Below, in pieces: positions 8,486 to 17,955 of a DNA stretch of 44,914 bases; the stretch's first letter is position 1, and the number at the start of each line of letters is the position of its first letter. Location of the stretch: positions 1 through 44,914 of the forward strand of contig CAKPYN010000020.1 in the NCBI GenBank assembly GCA_934202965.1. The letters run 5' to 3'. Made by a program: the position numbers and the translations under genes. This DNA comes from an uncultured Megasphaera sp. (GTDB lineage Bacteria; Bacillota; Negativicutes; Veillonellales; Megasphaeraceae). The notes under the pieces are model-generated. The model ran no database searches. It was given only the letters and a program-made list of their open reading frames with translations, and was not told the DNA's origin.

Positions 8486-8522
8486 AAAAGGGAGGGTAAG
8501 AGGTTCTTGCCTCCCTTTTTTT
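8486..8522 (+). terminator. Terminator after lpxA
   Basis: GGGAGG...CCTCCC stem followed by T7, ending the lpxC-fabZ-lpxA unit. Confidence 0.88.
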
Positions 8523-8544
8523 CTGCAATTTACCTTGGCAGTTA

Positions 8545-8573
8545 CTGACATCAGACATATTTTTTTGTATAAT
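8545..8573 (+). promoter_or_regulatory. Promoter of the LPS operon (lpxI to lptF)
   Basis: -35 CTGACA (8545-8550), 17-base spacer, -10 TATAAT (8568-8573), immediately after the lpxA terminator. It is the only clear promoter seen before 22058. Confidence 0.75.
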
Positions 8574-8613
8574 ATAAAAATGGATATTTTATTCATTTAT
8601 AAGGGTGATGAAT

Positions 8614-9429
8614 ATGGAAAAAGTAGGGTTGTTTGCCGGTGTAGGCAAGCTGCCGGTAGAATTTATGCGTGCTGCCCAGCAACTGGGACATGAAGTCGTA
8701 GTCATTGCGGTGGTAGATGGTGTTGCACCGGAACTGCAGGCCGAAGCGGATACCTATTATGCGATTAATGTAGCGAAATTAGATAAAATTATTAAGACCA
8801 TGCGCAAAGAAGGCGTGACGAAAGTTACGATGATTGGCAAGGTCACGAAAGAAATTTTATTTAAGGGATTAAAATTTCCTGATTTCCGCGCGATTAAAAT
8901 GCTGGCTAAACTGCGTAATCGAAAAGATGATACGATTATGCTGGCTATTGTCGATGAACTTGCCAAAGACGGTATCGAAGTCGTTGACCAGACCTTATAT
9001 TTAAAGCCGTTGATGCCGGATGTTGGCGTCTTAACGAAACGCAAACCAACCAAAGAAGAAGAAGAAGATATCCGATTTGGATTTGCAACAGCTAAGGCCA
9101 TGGGCGGTATGGATATTGGTCAGACCGTTGTCGTCAAGCATAAAGCCGTTATGGCTGTCGAAGCGATTGAAGGAACCGATGCGTGTATTCACCGCGGCGG
9201 CATGTTGGGCAGAGAAAAGGCCGTCGTTGTGAAGGTAGCGAAACCCAATCAGGATGTACGATTTGATGTACCGGCTGTCGGGTTGACAACGATACAATCT
9301 ATGATAGAAAGCGGTTGTACCGTACTGGCGATGGAAGCGGGACGGACGCTGTTTGTCGAACAGGATGACGTATTGAAGACAGCCAATGCCCATCATATTT
9401 GTATTTGTGCTGTCGATAAGACCTTTTAG
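8614..9429 (+). CDS. lpxI: UDP-2,3-diacylglucosamine pyrophosphatase LpxI
   Basis: A 271-residue protein of the LpxI (DUF1009) family, which hydrolyses UDP-2,3-diacylglucosamine to lipid X. It replaces LpxH, to which it is unrelated. Recognisable blocks are GLFAGVGKLPVEF at the N-terminus, the central TIMLAIVDELAKDGIEVVDQT, and the C-terminal half with RGGMLGREKAVVVKVAKPNQDVRFDVPAVG. ATG 8614 is eight bases after AAGGG; upstream in-frame GTG and ATG codons are less well placed. It heads the LPS operon, and lpxB, which uses its product, follows directly. Confidence 0.93.
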   Translation: MEKVGLFAGVGKLPVEFMRAAQQLGHEVVVIAVVDGVAPELQAEADTYYAINVAKLDKIIKTMRKEGVTKVTMIGKVTKEILFKGLKFPDFRAIKMLAKLRNRKDDTIMLAIVDELAKDGIEVVDQTLYLKPLMPDVGVLTKRKPTKEEEEDIRFGFATAKAMGGMDIGQTVVVKHKAVMAVEAIEGTDACIHRGGMLGREKAVVVKVAKPNQDVRFDVPAVGLTTIQSMIESGCTVLAMEAGRTLFVEQDDVLKTANAHHICICAVDKTF

Positions 9430-9447
9430 TTTTTGAGGTAGATGCAT

Positions 9448-10590
9448 ATGAAAATTATGTTTTCAGCAGGTGAAGCATCGGGTGATATGCATGGTGCCAA
9501 ACTGGCAGAAATGATGAAACGGCAAGATCCGTCTGTCGAACTGATAGGCATGGGCGGAGAAAAGATGGAAGAAGCAGGCGTGCGAATCGTCTATGATATA
9601 AAAAAACTGGGATTTATTGGGGTAGGAGAAATCATACGAAAAATCCCGTTTTTTTTCCGTCTTCGCAATTTCCTGATACAGACGATGATAGACGAAAAGC
9701 CGGATGTCTTGGTTTGTATTGACTACCCGGGATTTAATATGCGTCTCATCAAAAAAGCAAAAGAAGCAGGCATAGCCGTTGTCTATTATATTTTGCCGAC
9801 CATTTGGGCATGGCACAAGAGCCGGGGAAATACGATTGCCCAGTATACGGATTTAGCTATTTCCTTATTTCCTTTTGAAGCGGACATGTATCGAGAAATG
9901 GGAACGAATGTGGTATATAAGGGACATCCGTTGGTAGATACGGTTCATGCTGCCATGAGTCGGGATGAAGCGATTGCTTATTTTGGATTAGACGCCCAAA
10001 AACAAACGGTCTTGCTGATGCCGGGAAGTCGCATGCAGGAAGTACAAGGATTACTGCCAACGATGCTGGCGGCAGCGGAAGAAATTCATCAAGCTGTGCC
10101 GCAGGTGCAGTTTTTGCTGCCTCGGGCATCGACGATTGAGCGCAGTGTCTTAGAACAACTGATTGGCGAACGTTCTATTTCCATTCATATCGGAGAGAGT
10201 CATGTCTATGATATGATGGCGGTCAGCACGGCAGCCATTGCCGCATCCGGTACAGCCACGTTGGAAACGGCTTTAATGGGGCTGCCGACACTGCTCGTAT
10301 ACCGCGTGAGTCCGCTGACATACTGGCTGTCCAAACTTCTCGTTCATATTGATAATATTGGATTGCCCAATATTATCATGGGACGGCGGATTATGCCGGA
10401 ATTGTGGCAGGATGATGTAACGGCAGATCGGATTGCCGAAACGATAGTTCCCATGCTGACCGATACGGCACGACATGACGCCTTGCAGAAGGCCATGGCT
10501 GACGTACGCAGTACGATGGGATCAGCTGGTGCTGTGCAGCGCATTGCCGAAACGATATTAGAATTTGCTAAGGAGAAACATATTGAATGA
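9448..10590 (+). CDS. lpxB: Lipid-A-disaccharide synthase
   Basis: A 380-residue GT19 glycosyltransferase that joins lipid X and UDP-2,3-diacylglucosamine into the lipid A disaccharide at the inner membrane. The N-terminus MKIMFSAGEASGDMHGA and the blocks YYILPTIWAW, YKGHPLVDTV and LLMPGSRMQEV are characteristic. ATG 9448 lies eight bases after GAGGT; the ATG two codons earlier is too close to it. The stop codon overlaps the msbA start (ATGA), indicating translational coupling. Confidence 0.95.
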   Translation: MKIMFSAGEASGDMHGAKLAEMMKRQDPSVELIGMGGEKMEEAGVRIVYDIKKLGFIGVGEIIRKIPFFFRLRNFLIQTMIDEKPDVLVCIDYPGFNMRLIKKAKEAGIAVVYYILPTIWAWHKSRGNTIAQYTDLAISLFPFEADMYREMGTNVVYKGHPLVDTVHAAMSRDEAIAYFGLDAQKQTVLLMPGSRMQEVQGLLPTMLAAAEEIHQAVPQVQFLLPRASTIERSVLEQLIGERSISIHIGESHVYDMMAVSTAAIAASGTATLETALMGLPTLLVYRVSPLTYWLSKLLVHIDNIGLPNIIMGRRIMPELWQDDVTADRIAETIVPMLTDTARHDALQKAMADVRSTMGSAGAVQRIAETILEFAKEKHIE

Positions 10591-12338
10591 AAAAATATAA
10601 CAGCTGGCAAAGCTACAGACGATTATTACGGTTTGTACTGCCATATAAAAAACGGCTGGTTGCGGCCGTTATATGCATGGCTTTTTCGGGAGCCAGCAAT
10701 GTCGTCGTTCCTTGGCTGATCAAAGACGTCATTGATAAAGTATTAGCCAACAAGGATACAGTGACATTAAACTTGATTGTCATTGGTATTTTAGTATTGT
10801 TTTTGTTCCGCGGCTTTTTCTATTTTGGCGAACGATACTTAATGAGCTTTGTTGGACAAAAAATTGTCAACGATATTCGGGAGAAATTATACCGTCATTT
10901 ACAGACCTTATCCTTGTCGTATTTTGATCGGCGCAAAACCGGAAATATCATGAGTAATCTGACCAATGACGTCTCGGCACTGCAAACCGCGATTGCGGGA
11001 AACTTAATTTCCTTTGTTCAAGAAGCCGTTATTTTAGCGGGGTCTTTGGTTTCCATGTTTGCCTTATATTGGAAGCTGACGCTCCTTACATTGGTCATTG
11101 TGCCTCTTGTCGTGGTTACGATTAATTTCTTTGGCGGCAGACTGCGTAAAGCCGGTCATGATGTACAGGGGAAAATGGCAGATATTACGGCACTGCTGGA
11201 AGAAGCCATTTCAGGGATTCGTATTATTCGCTCGTTCAATCGGGAAGAGTTTGAAATCAAACGATTTGTTGTACAGAATGATAAGAACTTTTGGGCCTTG
11301 ATGACGACGACGAAACTGACTTCCATGCTTACGCCGTTTATCCAGTTTTTTGCCGCTATTGCTGTCACCGGGATTATCTGGTATGGCGGTATGAGCGTTA
11401 TTGAAGGTAAAATGACAGCCGGCGCGTTGATTGCGTTTTTAATTTATGCGATTAATTTGGCCAATCCTGTACGGCGTATTAGTGAAATTTACGGCGATAT
11501 TCAAAAATCCTTAGCCGCTGCCGACCGTGTATTTGAAACACTGGATACGATGCCGGAAGTACAAGAAAAGAAAAACGCCATTACCCTTCCCAAAGTGCAG
11601 GGACATATTGTGTTCGATCATGTATCCTTTGCCTATGATAAAGACCATGAAGCGTTGACTGATTTTAATTTAGAAGTCAAACCGGGACAGGTCGTTGCCT
11701 TGGTTGGCCCCAGTGGCGCCGGTAAATCGACGGTTGCCAATTTGCTGCCTCGTTTTTATGATATCACCGGTGGTAAGCTGACGATTGACGGCGTGAATAT
11801 TAAAGACGTTACGTTTTCGTCACTGCGTCAGCAGATTGGCTTAGTACCGCAGGAAACGATGCTGTTTAATGCCAGCGTGCATGATAATATTTTATACGGC
11901 CGCCTGGATGCGTCGGAAGAAGAAGTGATTGCAGCAGCTAAAGCTGCCAATGCCCATGAATTTATCATGGATCTTCCTCAGGGATATGATACGCATGTCG
12001 GTGATCGCGGCAATGCCTTGTCGGGAGGACAACGCCAGCGGATTGCCATTGCTAGAGCGATTTTAAAAAATCCACAGATTTTGATTTTGGATGAAGCGAC
12101 ATCGGCACTGGATACAGAAAGTGAAAAAATTGTGCAGGCCGCGTTAGATCGGCTGATGGAAGGCAGAACAGCTGTTGTCATTGCCCATCGGTTGAGTACG
12201 GTTCGGAATGCCGATGATATTGTCGTTATAGATCATGGTAAGATTGTAGAAGAAGGAACGCATACGGAACTGTTGGCTAAGAATGGATTATATGCCAGCT
12301 TGTATGCCGTTCAGTTTAAGGATAAAGCAGAAGGATAG
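10587..12338 (+). CDS. msbA: Lipid A flippase MsbA-type ABC transporter
   Basis: A 583-residue half-size ABC exporter: six membrane helices (about residues 20-310) fused to an ATPase. Walker A GPSGAGKS is at about 374-381, the signature LSGGQRQR at about 478-485, and Walker B ILILDEATSALD at about 498-509. MsbA flips lipid A-core across the inner membrane as a homodimer. The assignment over other multidrug exporters rests on its overlap with lpxB and its position between lpxB and waaA. Confidence 0.9.
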   Translation: MKKYNSWQSYRRLLRFVLPYKKRLVAAVICMAFSGASNVVVPWLIKDVIDKVLANKDTVTLNLIVIGILVLFLFRGFFYFGERYLMSFVGQKIVNDIREKLYRHLQTLSLSYFDRRKTGNIMSNLTNDVSALQTAIAGNLISFVQEAVILAGSLVSMFALYWKLTLLTLVIVPLVVVTINFFGGRLRKAGHDVQGKMADITALLEEAISGIRIIRSFNREEFEIKRFVVQNDKNFWALMTTTKLTSMLTPFIQFFAAIAVTGIIWYGGMSVIEGKMTAGALIAFLIYAINLANPVRRISEIYGDIQKSLAAADRVFETLDTMPEVQEKKNAITLPKVQGHIVFDHVSFAYDKDHEALTDFNLEVKPGQVVALVGPSGAGKSTVANLLPRFYDITGGKLTIDGVNIKDVTFSSLRQQIGLVPQETMLFNASVHDNILYGRLDASEEEVIAAAKAANAHEFIMDLPQGYDTHVGDRGNALSGGQRQRIAIARAILKNPQILILDEATSALDTESEKIVQAALDRLMEGRTAVVIAHRLSTVRNADDIVVIDHGKIVEEGTHTELLAKNGLYASLYAVQFKDKAEG

Positions 12339-12343
12339 GCGGA

Positions 12344-13675
12344 ATGAAAACAAATTTAAAATCACATCCGATGTACTGGCTGTATAATATGCTCTTGCTC
12401 TTTTATTGGGCGATTCTAATTCCACAGTTGATTTACCGTTTGATTCGTGAAGAGGGATTTTATCAGCGAATTAAACAAAGCATCGGATTTTTGCCGGATG
12501 ATTTAAAAGAAAAAATATCGAATCGCCATGCGATATGGGTCCATGCCGCATCGGTTGGTGAAATCGTGGCAGCCAGCCCGATTGTTCGCGAAATGCGAAA
12601 GACCCATCCCAATGAAGTCATCATTGTGTCGGTCGTTACGGCGACAGGATTTCGTATGGCTCATCAAATTATCAAAGGGGCAGACGGTATTTTATATTTT
12701 CCCTTGGATTTGCCCTATTTGACGAATCGCATTTTAACGATCGTCAACCCGCAGGCCATCGTATTGGTCGAAACAGAAATTTGGCCGAATTTTTTGCGCA
12801 TTGCTGCAGATAAACACATTCCCGTCATGATGATGAATGGCCGCATTAGCCAGCGCAGTGCCGTACGATATCGGCTGATTACGTTTTTTACGCGGAAAGT
12901 GCTTTCAACGATTCGGATGTTTTGCATGCAAAGCCGCATCGATGCGCAGTATATTATTGATATCGGTGCCGATCCGAATAAGGTAATCGTGACGGGCAAT
13001 ACTAAATATGATCAGACCTACGGCATTGTCACAGACGATGAAAAGAAGCGATTTCTTAAGGAACTGGGATTTGCTGAAGGTACGTATCCGATTATGATTG
13101 CCGGCAGTACGCACAAAGGCGAAAACGGTGCCGTATATAAAGCATTCAGCAAGGTACGGCAGCATTTTCCTCAAGCTAAATTAATCATCGCGCCGCGCTA
13201 TATTTATCAGGCCGATTTAATTGTGGATGAAGGCGTCAAGCATGATGTCGTCATGGTCAAACGAAGCGATATGAAAGCCGGTAAACCCATACGTTCGTCG
13301 TATGACGGCGTTATTCTCGATACGATTGGTGAGCTGGGCCGTGTATACAGCTTGGGTGATCTGATTTTTGTCGGCGGCAGTCTGGCTCATATTGGCGGCC
13401 ATAATATTTTGGAACCGGCAGCCCATGGCAAACCGATTATCGTCGGGCCGAATATGTTTAACTTCGTAGAAATTTTTGATTTGCTCAGCAGTCGCGGGGC
13501 CTGCATTATGGTCAAAAACGAAGAAGAATTTGTAGATATCTGCTTGGATCTGTTGATACATAAAGATAAAGCAGAGGCGATGAAACGCAGCTGTTTGGAA
13601 ATCGTAAAGGAAAACCAAGGGGCTACGAAGAAAAACTTGAATGAATTGCAGCAGTTGCTGCAGGGAGATTATTAG
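12344..13675 (+). CDS. waaA: 3-deoxy-D-manno-octulosonic acid transferase
   Basis: A 443-residue GT30 enzyme (also KdtA) that transfers Kdo from CMP-Kdo to lipid IVA. The N-terminal membrane anchor (residues about 8-26), IWVHAASVGEIVAASPIV with the catalytic glutamate, ETEIWPNFL, and the C-terminal GGSLAHIGGHNILEPAA with GPNMFNF are all present. The first 45 residues, anchor then Arg-rich stretch, are usual for the family. It starts five bases after msbA. How many Kdo units it adds cannot be read from sequence. Confidence 0.95.
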   Translation: MKTNLKSHPMYWLYNMLLLFYWAILIPQLIYRLIREEGFYQRIKQSIGFLPDDLKEKISNRHAIWVHAASVGEIVAASPIVREMRKTHPNEVIIVSVVTATGFRMAHQIIKGADGILYFPLDLPYLTNRILTIVNPQAIVLVETEIWPNFLRIAADKHIPVMMMNGRISQRSAVRYRLITFFTRKVLSTIRMFCMQSRIDAQYIIDIGADPNKVIVTGNTKYDQTYGIVTDDEKKRFLKELGFAEGTYPIMIAGSTHKGENGAVYKAFSKVRQHFPQAKLIIAPRYIYQADLIVDEGVKHDVVMVKRSDMKAGKPIRSSYDGVILDTIGELGRVYSLGDLIFVGGSLAHIGGHNILEPAAHGKPIIVGPNMFNFVEIFDLLSSRGACIMVKNEEEFVDICLDLLIHKDKAEAMKRSCLEIVKENQGATKKNLNELQQLLQGDY

Positions 13676-13688
13676 TGGAGATGATTCC

Positions 13689-14825
13689 ATGTCGTTGCGT
13701 ACAAAACTAGCAGCGTATTTCGTATACCTGATGCAGGATACGCCCCATCATGGGATAGATACACTGGTGTTAAAGCTGCTGGAATGGGCGTCTATAGCTT
13801 ATCAAAAAGGCGTAGAAAAAACATATGCGTCTTATGCGAACCATCCGCAGAAACAGGCGAAACTACCGGCTAAGGTCATTAGCTTGGGAAATATAACCGT
13901 TGGCGGTACCGGTAAAACGCCGATGGCGTGTTTTTTAGCGCGCTATTTGCAGCAACAGGGATTTCGCACGGCCCTCTTGAATCGGGGCTATCGTTCCGAA
14001 AAAGAAGACCAGGCAGCGATTATGTCTGATGGCGAGCATATTTTGCTTACGCCGGCTGTTGGCGGCGATGAAGCCTGTCTGATGGCACGGAGTCTGCCGG
14101 GAATTCCCGTGCTGGTAGGGCGCAAGAGAAGCCGCAGCGGTCAGCTGGCTGTCGATATGTTTCAGTCCCAAATACTGCTGTTGGATGACGGCTTTCAGCA
14201 TTGGCAGCTGTATCGGGATTTGGATATTGTGCTGATTGACGGCACGAATCCCTTTGGCAATGGCTATCTGCTGCCGCGGGGGATTTTGCGCGAACCGTTA
14301 TACCAGCTGCGGCGGGCTGGCTTGATTATCATTACCAAGGCAGACTTAGCAGATGCGCAGCAGTTGGAACATATTTATGAGACCGTTCGCCGCTATCATC
14401 CCCATGTGCCGATTGCCGAAGCGGTGCATCGGCCGCGGTGGTGTATTTCCTTTGCCGATTGGAACAGCTTCACGGCGCGAACGGCTTGTCCTTCGTTGCC
14501 ACGCAGTCAGGCTGTCATTGCCGTATCGGCCTTGGGCAATCCGGCATCTTTTGAAGAGACGATTCGCTCATTTGGGTACCAAGTAACCGATACGATGCGG
14601 TACGACGATCATCATCAGTACAGCCAAGCTGATTTAGCAGCAATGGTACAAAAGGCACAGGCACAAAAGGCTGTGTTAGTTACGACAGAAAAAGATGCCG
14701 TTAAAATGGACGCATCGTATATAGCAGCCCATGACGTGCCATTGTATGTATTGGGCATTGAGATTGAAATTATAAAAGGAAAACAAGAAATAGACGACGT
14801 ATTACAACACGTCCTAGGAGGGTAA
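13689..14825 (+). CDS. lpxK: Tetraacyldisaccharide 4'-kinase
   Basis: A 378-residue membrane-associated P-loop kinase that phosphorylates the 4' position of the lipid A disaccharide, making lipid IVA. The P-loop GGTGKTP is at residues 72-78, LLDDGFQHW and DIVLIDGTNPFGNGYLLPRG are the other family blocks, and TTEKDAVK lies near the C-terminus. ATG 13689 follows a GGAGA site by seven bases; the longer open frame overlaps the end of waaA. It is 13 bases after waaA and three before kdsB. Confidence 0.94.
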   Translation: MSLRTKLAAYFVYLMQDTPHHGIDTLVLKLLEWASIAYQKGVEKTYASYANHPQKQAKLPAKVISLGNITVGGTGKTPMACFLARYLQQQGFRTALLNRGYRSEKEDQAAIMSDGEHILLTPAVGGDEACLMARSLPGIPVLVGRKRSRSGQLAVDMFQSQILLLDDGFQHWQLYRDLDIVLIDGTNPFGNGYLLPRGILREPLYQLRRAGLIIITKADLADAQQLEHIYETVRRYHPHVPIAEAVHRPRWCISFADWNSFTARTACPSLPRSQAVIAVSALGNPASFEETIRSFGYQVTDTMRYDDHHQYSQADLAAMVQKAQAQKAVLVTTEKDAVKMDASYIAAHDVPLYVLGIEIEIIKGKQEIDDVLQHVLGG

Positions 14826-14828
14826 ACG

Positions 14829-15569
14829 ATGAATTTTGTATGCATTATTCCGTCACGGTATGCTTCCACGCGGCTGCCGGGAAAACCATTGTGTGATATT
14901 GCCGGGAAACCCATGGTACAGCGCGTATACGAACAAGCTGCTAAAGCCAGTAAGCTGTCGCAGGTTGTCGTGGCTGTTGATAATCCGAAAGTATATGACA
15001 CGGTTGTCACCTTTGGCGGCCATGCGGTAATGACACGGGAAGATCATGCCAACGGGACAGACCGGCTGGCAGAAGCAGTAGAACATTTTCCTGATGCCGA
15101 TGTGATTGTTAATGTCCAGGGCGATGAACCGCTGATTGCGCCGGATGTCATTGATGCATTGTGCCAGGCTTTTGAAGACGAACCGCAGCTGACGATGGCG
15201 ACAGTTGCTACGCCATTGGCAAAGGACGAATATGACGATCCCAGTGCCGTCAAAGTCGTACTCAATCGTCATGGCGAAGCAATGTATTTTTCCCGTTCCT
15301 TAATTCCCTATCCGCGCAATGCCTATGAAGGCATCTTAAAACCGTATAAGCATATCGGTATTTATGCCTATCGGCGCGACTTTTTGCTGCAGTATGCCAG
15401 CATGGAACAAACGCCGGCAGAACAAGTGGAATCGCTGGAACAGTTGCGAGTTTTGGAAAACGGATATAAGATAAAAGTAATTACGACCAATCATCAGTTT
15501 ATCGGGATAGATACGCCCGAAGATTTAGTCCATATTCGAAACTATTTTGCTGAAAAAGGAGATATATAA
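14829..15569 (+). CDS. kdsB: CMP-Kdo synthetase
   Basis: A 246-residue cytidylyltransferase that activates Kdo with CTP to CMP-Kdo, the donor for WaaA. The nucleotide-binding N-terminus IIPSRYASTRLPGKPL (residues about 5-20), NVQGDEPLI, and ARLxxEK-like region residues are normal for the family. AGGAGGG precedes the ATG. The stop overlaps the kdsA start (TAATG). Confidence 0.95.
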   Translation: MNFVCIIPSRYASTRLPGKPLCDIAGKPMVQRVYEQAAKASKLSQVVVAVDNPKVYDTVVTFGGHAVMTREDHANGTDRLAEAVEHFPDADVIVNVQGDEPLIAPDVIDALCQAFEDEPQLTMATVATPLAKDEYDDPSAVKVVLNRHGEAMYFSRSLIPYPRNAYEGILKPYKHIGIYAYRRDFLLQYASMEQTPAEQVESLEQLRVLENGYKIKVITTNHQFIGIDTPEDLVHIRNYFAEKGDI

Positions 15570-16417
15570 TGGAAAAGGTAAAATCCGTAACGATTGGCAA
15601 TCAAACCGTTGGCGGCGATGGCAAACTTTTTGTCATGGCCGGCCCTTGCGTGATTGAAGATCCTGATCGTATTTTAAAAATCGGTCAGGAAATGAAGCGC
15701 ATTTGCGAAAAATTAGGCGTTACTTATATTTTTAAAGCGTCATATGATAAAGCCAATCGGTCGTCATACAAATCGTTTCGCGGTCCGGGACTGACAGAAG
15801 GATTAAAAATATTAAAAGAAATCAAAAAGGAACTGCAAGTGCCGGTGATTAGTGATGTTCATTCGGTGGAACAAGTAGAACCGGCAGCAGAAGTGCTGGA
15901 TGTCTTGCAGATTCCGGCATTCCTCTGCCGTCAGACAGATTTACTGGAAGCGGCTGCCAAAACGGGCAAATGCGTCAGCGTCAAAAAAGGACAGTTTATG
16001 GCACCGTCGGACATGAAAAATGTATTGGAAAAAATGTCCCATCTTGGCAATGAAAATCTGATGTTGACGGAACGAGGATTCAGCTTGGGCTATCATAATT
16101 TAGTCGTAGACATGCGCAGCTTCCCCATTATGCGCAGTTTTGGCTATCCTGTCGTATTTGATGCGACCCACAGCGTGCAGCTTCCCGGCGGGGCAGGTAC
16201 GTCCTCATCGGGGCAGCGTCAGTATATTGGCAATTTGGCACGGGCGGCAGCCGGCGCCGGCATAGACGGTGTATTTATGGAAGTGCATGACAATCCGGCA
16301 GAAGCACTGTGTGATGGCCCGAATATGCTGTATTTGTCGCAGGTAGAAGCGGTACTTCGCGATATGATTGCCATTAACGAAATTACGCAGAAAAGCGTCA
16401 GCACAGCGAAAGAATAA
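15569..16417 (+). CDS. kdsA: Kdo-8-phosphate synthase
   Basis: A 282-residue TIM-barrel aldolase that condenses phosphoenolpyruvate with arabinose-5-phosphate to Kdo-8-phosphate. Diagnostic blocks: AGPCVIED, KASYDKANRSS, FRGPGL, and DATHSVQLPGG. The cysteine in MAGPCVIED could be the metal ligand of the metal-dependent class, but I did not assign the class. It overlaps kdsB by one base and is followed by kdsD, whose product is its substrate. Confidence 0.95.
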   Translation: MEKVKSVTIGNQTVGGDGKLFVMAGPCVIEDPDRILKIGQEMKRICEKLGVTYIFKASYDKANRSSYKSFRGPGLTEGLKILKEIKKELQVPVISDVHSVEQVEPAAEVLDVLQIPAFLCRQTDLLEAAAKTGKCVSVKKGQFMAPSDMKNVLEKMSHLGNENLMLTERGFSLGYHNLVVDMRSFPIMRSFGYPVVFDATHSVQLPGGAGTSSSGQRQYIGNLARAAAGAGIDGVFMEVHDNPAEALCDGPNMLYLSQVEAVLRDMIAINEITQKSVSTAKE

Positions 16418-16433
16418 ATGAGAGGTGAGTGGA

Positions 16434-17405
16434 ATGGATATATTAGCAGAAGCAAAAGATGTGCTTCATCAAGAAGCGCAGGGCATTGAAAAATTAATTC
16501 CCACACTAAATCAAAATTTCGTCAATGCCGTTCATTTAATTATGGAATCCAAAGGTCGCGTCATTGTGACTGGCATGGGAAAATCCGGCCATATTGCCCG
16601 TAAAGTGTCCGCGACGTTGTCGAGTACGGGAACGCCGTCTATTTTCCTCCATCCGGCAGAAGGCATTCATGGTGATTTGGGCATGGTTACGGGTGAAGAT
16701 ATTGTACTCGCCTTTTCTAACAGCGGCGAAACGGTTGAAGTGTTGAATATCCTGCCGTCTTTAAAGCGGATTGGTGCCAAATTGATTGCCGTCGTAGGAA
16801 ATCATAATTCGACACTGGCTAAAAATGCCGATATTATTTTGGATGCGTCCGTAGAAAAAGAAGCCTGCCCGCTGGGACTCGCTCCGACGACTAGTACGAC
16901 CGTAGCGTTGGCACTCGGTGATGCCTTGGCAGTAGTACTCTTATCGGCTCATCATTTTACGAAAAATCAGTTTGCTATTTTCCATCCCGGTGGCGCATTG
17001 GGACGTAAATTATTGCTGACCGTAGAAAATGTCATGCATAAAGGCGACGATAATCCAGTCATTTCTGAAGACAGTACGGTACAAGACGCACTGTTTATGA
17101 TGACAGAAAAAGGATTGGGCGCTGTCTCCGTTGTCGATGAAGAAAATAAATTGATTGGCTTGGTTACGGACGGTGATGTACGCCGCGGTTTAGAAACGGG
17201 TTCTAATTTCCTGCAGTGGCCTGTCGATGCGATGATGACGAAAAATCCGCGGCTCATTGCCAGCGATAAACTGGCAGCTGAAGCACTGCATATTATGGAA
17301 AAAAATCAGCCCCGTCCGATTACGGTACTGCCTGTTGTCGATAAAGACCATCATGCCGTAGGAATGATCCATCTGACGGATTTGCTTCGTCAAGGTGTGG
17401 TTTGA
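16434..17405 (+). CDS. kdsD: Arabinose-5-phosphate isomerase
   Basis: A 323-residue protein with an N-terminal SIS sugar-phosphate isomerase domain (about residues 1-190; GMGKSGHIARKVSATLSSTG, LAFSNSGETVE) and two C-terminal CBS domains (about 205-323). It converts ribulose-5-phosphate to arabinose-5-phosphate, the entry to Kdo synthesis. ATG 16434 follows GAGGTGA; an in-frame GTG at 16425 overlaps that site. The context makes KdsD the clear choice over the related GutQ and KpsF. Confidence 0.94.
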   Translation: MDILAEAKDVLHQEAQGIEKLIPTLNQNFVNAVHLIMESKGRVIVTGMGKSGHIARKVSATLSSTGTPSIFLHPAEGIHGDLGMVTGEDIVLAFSNSGETVEVLNILPSLKRIGAKLIAVVGNHNSTLAKNADIILDASVEKEACPLGLAPTTSTTVALALGDALAVVLLSAHHFTKNQFAIFHPGGALGRKLLLTVENVMHKGDDNPVISEDSTVQDALFMMTEKGLGAVSVVDEENKLIGLVTDGDVRRGLETGSNFLQWPVDAMMTKNPRLIASDKLAAEALHIMEKNQPRPITVLPVVDKDHHAVGMIHLTDLLRQGVV

Positions 17406-17935
17406 TGACGAAACCGAAGATTCAACTCATTGCCTTTGACGTCGATGGCGTGTTGACAGACGGCACGATCTATTATGGCCCGAACGGCGATGCACTGAAA
17501 GGGTTTTCCGCTCGCGACGGCATGGGTATTTCCCTGGCCCGAGCAGCCGGTATCAAGACGGCGCTTATTACGGGGCGTCGCTCGACCATGGTAGAACAGC
17601 GGGCTGCCGATTTGCATATTGATTATGTCATTCAAAACGCTGCGGCAAAATGGCCGGTCATGGAAGATATTTGCCGTACCCTAGGGATTACGCCTCAGGA
17701 AGCAGCCTATATGGGAGACGATTTGAATGATGTGGAAGTGATTTCCCGTACCGGATTTGGCGCAGCACCGGCGGATGCTTGCTGGGAAGCCAAAGAAGCG
17801 GCGCAGTTTGTCTCTGCTTATGCCGGCGGACACGGTGCGCTGCGGCAGTGGATTGAACAGATTTTAAAAAAGCAACAGCAATGGGATGCGGTTGTCAGCC
17901 GCTATTTTAGCGGTAAAACCGTACTCAATCAATAA
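17405..17935 (+). CDS. kdsC: Kdo-8-phosphate phosphatase
   Basis: A 176-residue C0-type haloacid dehalogenase phosphatase, which releases Kdo from Kdo-8-phosphate. The nucleophile motif DVDGVLTDG (Asp12, Asp14) is followed by RDGMGI, ITGR and GDDLNDVE, in the order seen in KdsC. The ATG overlaps the kdsD stop by one base (TGATG). With kdsB, kdsA and kdsD it completes the Kdo pathway without a gap. Confidence 0.94.
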   Translation: MTKPKIQLIAFDVDGVLTDGTIYYGPNGDALKGFSARDGMGISLARAAGIKTALITGRRSTMVEQRAADLHIDYVIQNAAAKWPVMEDICRTLGITPQEAAYMGDDLNDVEVISRTGFGAAPADACWEAKEAAQFVSAYAGGHGALRQWIEQILKKQQQWDAVVSRYFSGKTVLNQ

Positions 17936-17955
17936 AAGAAAGGAGCGTCTGTATT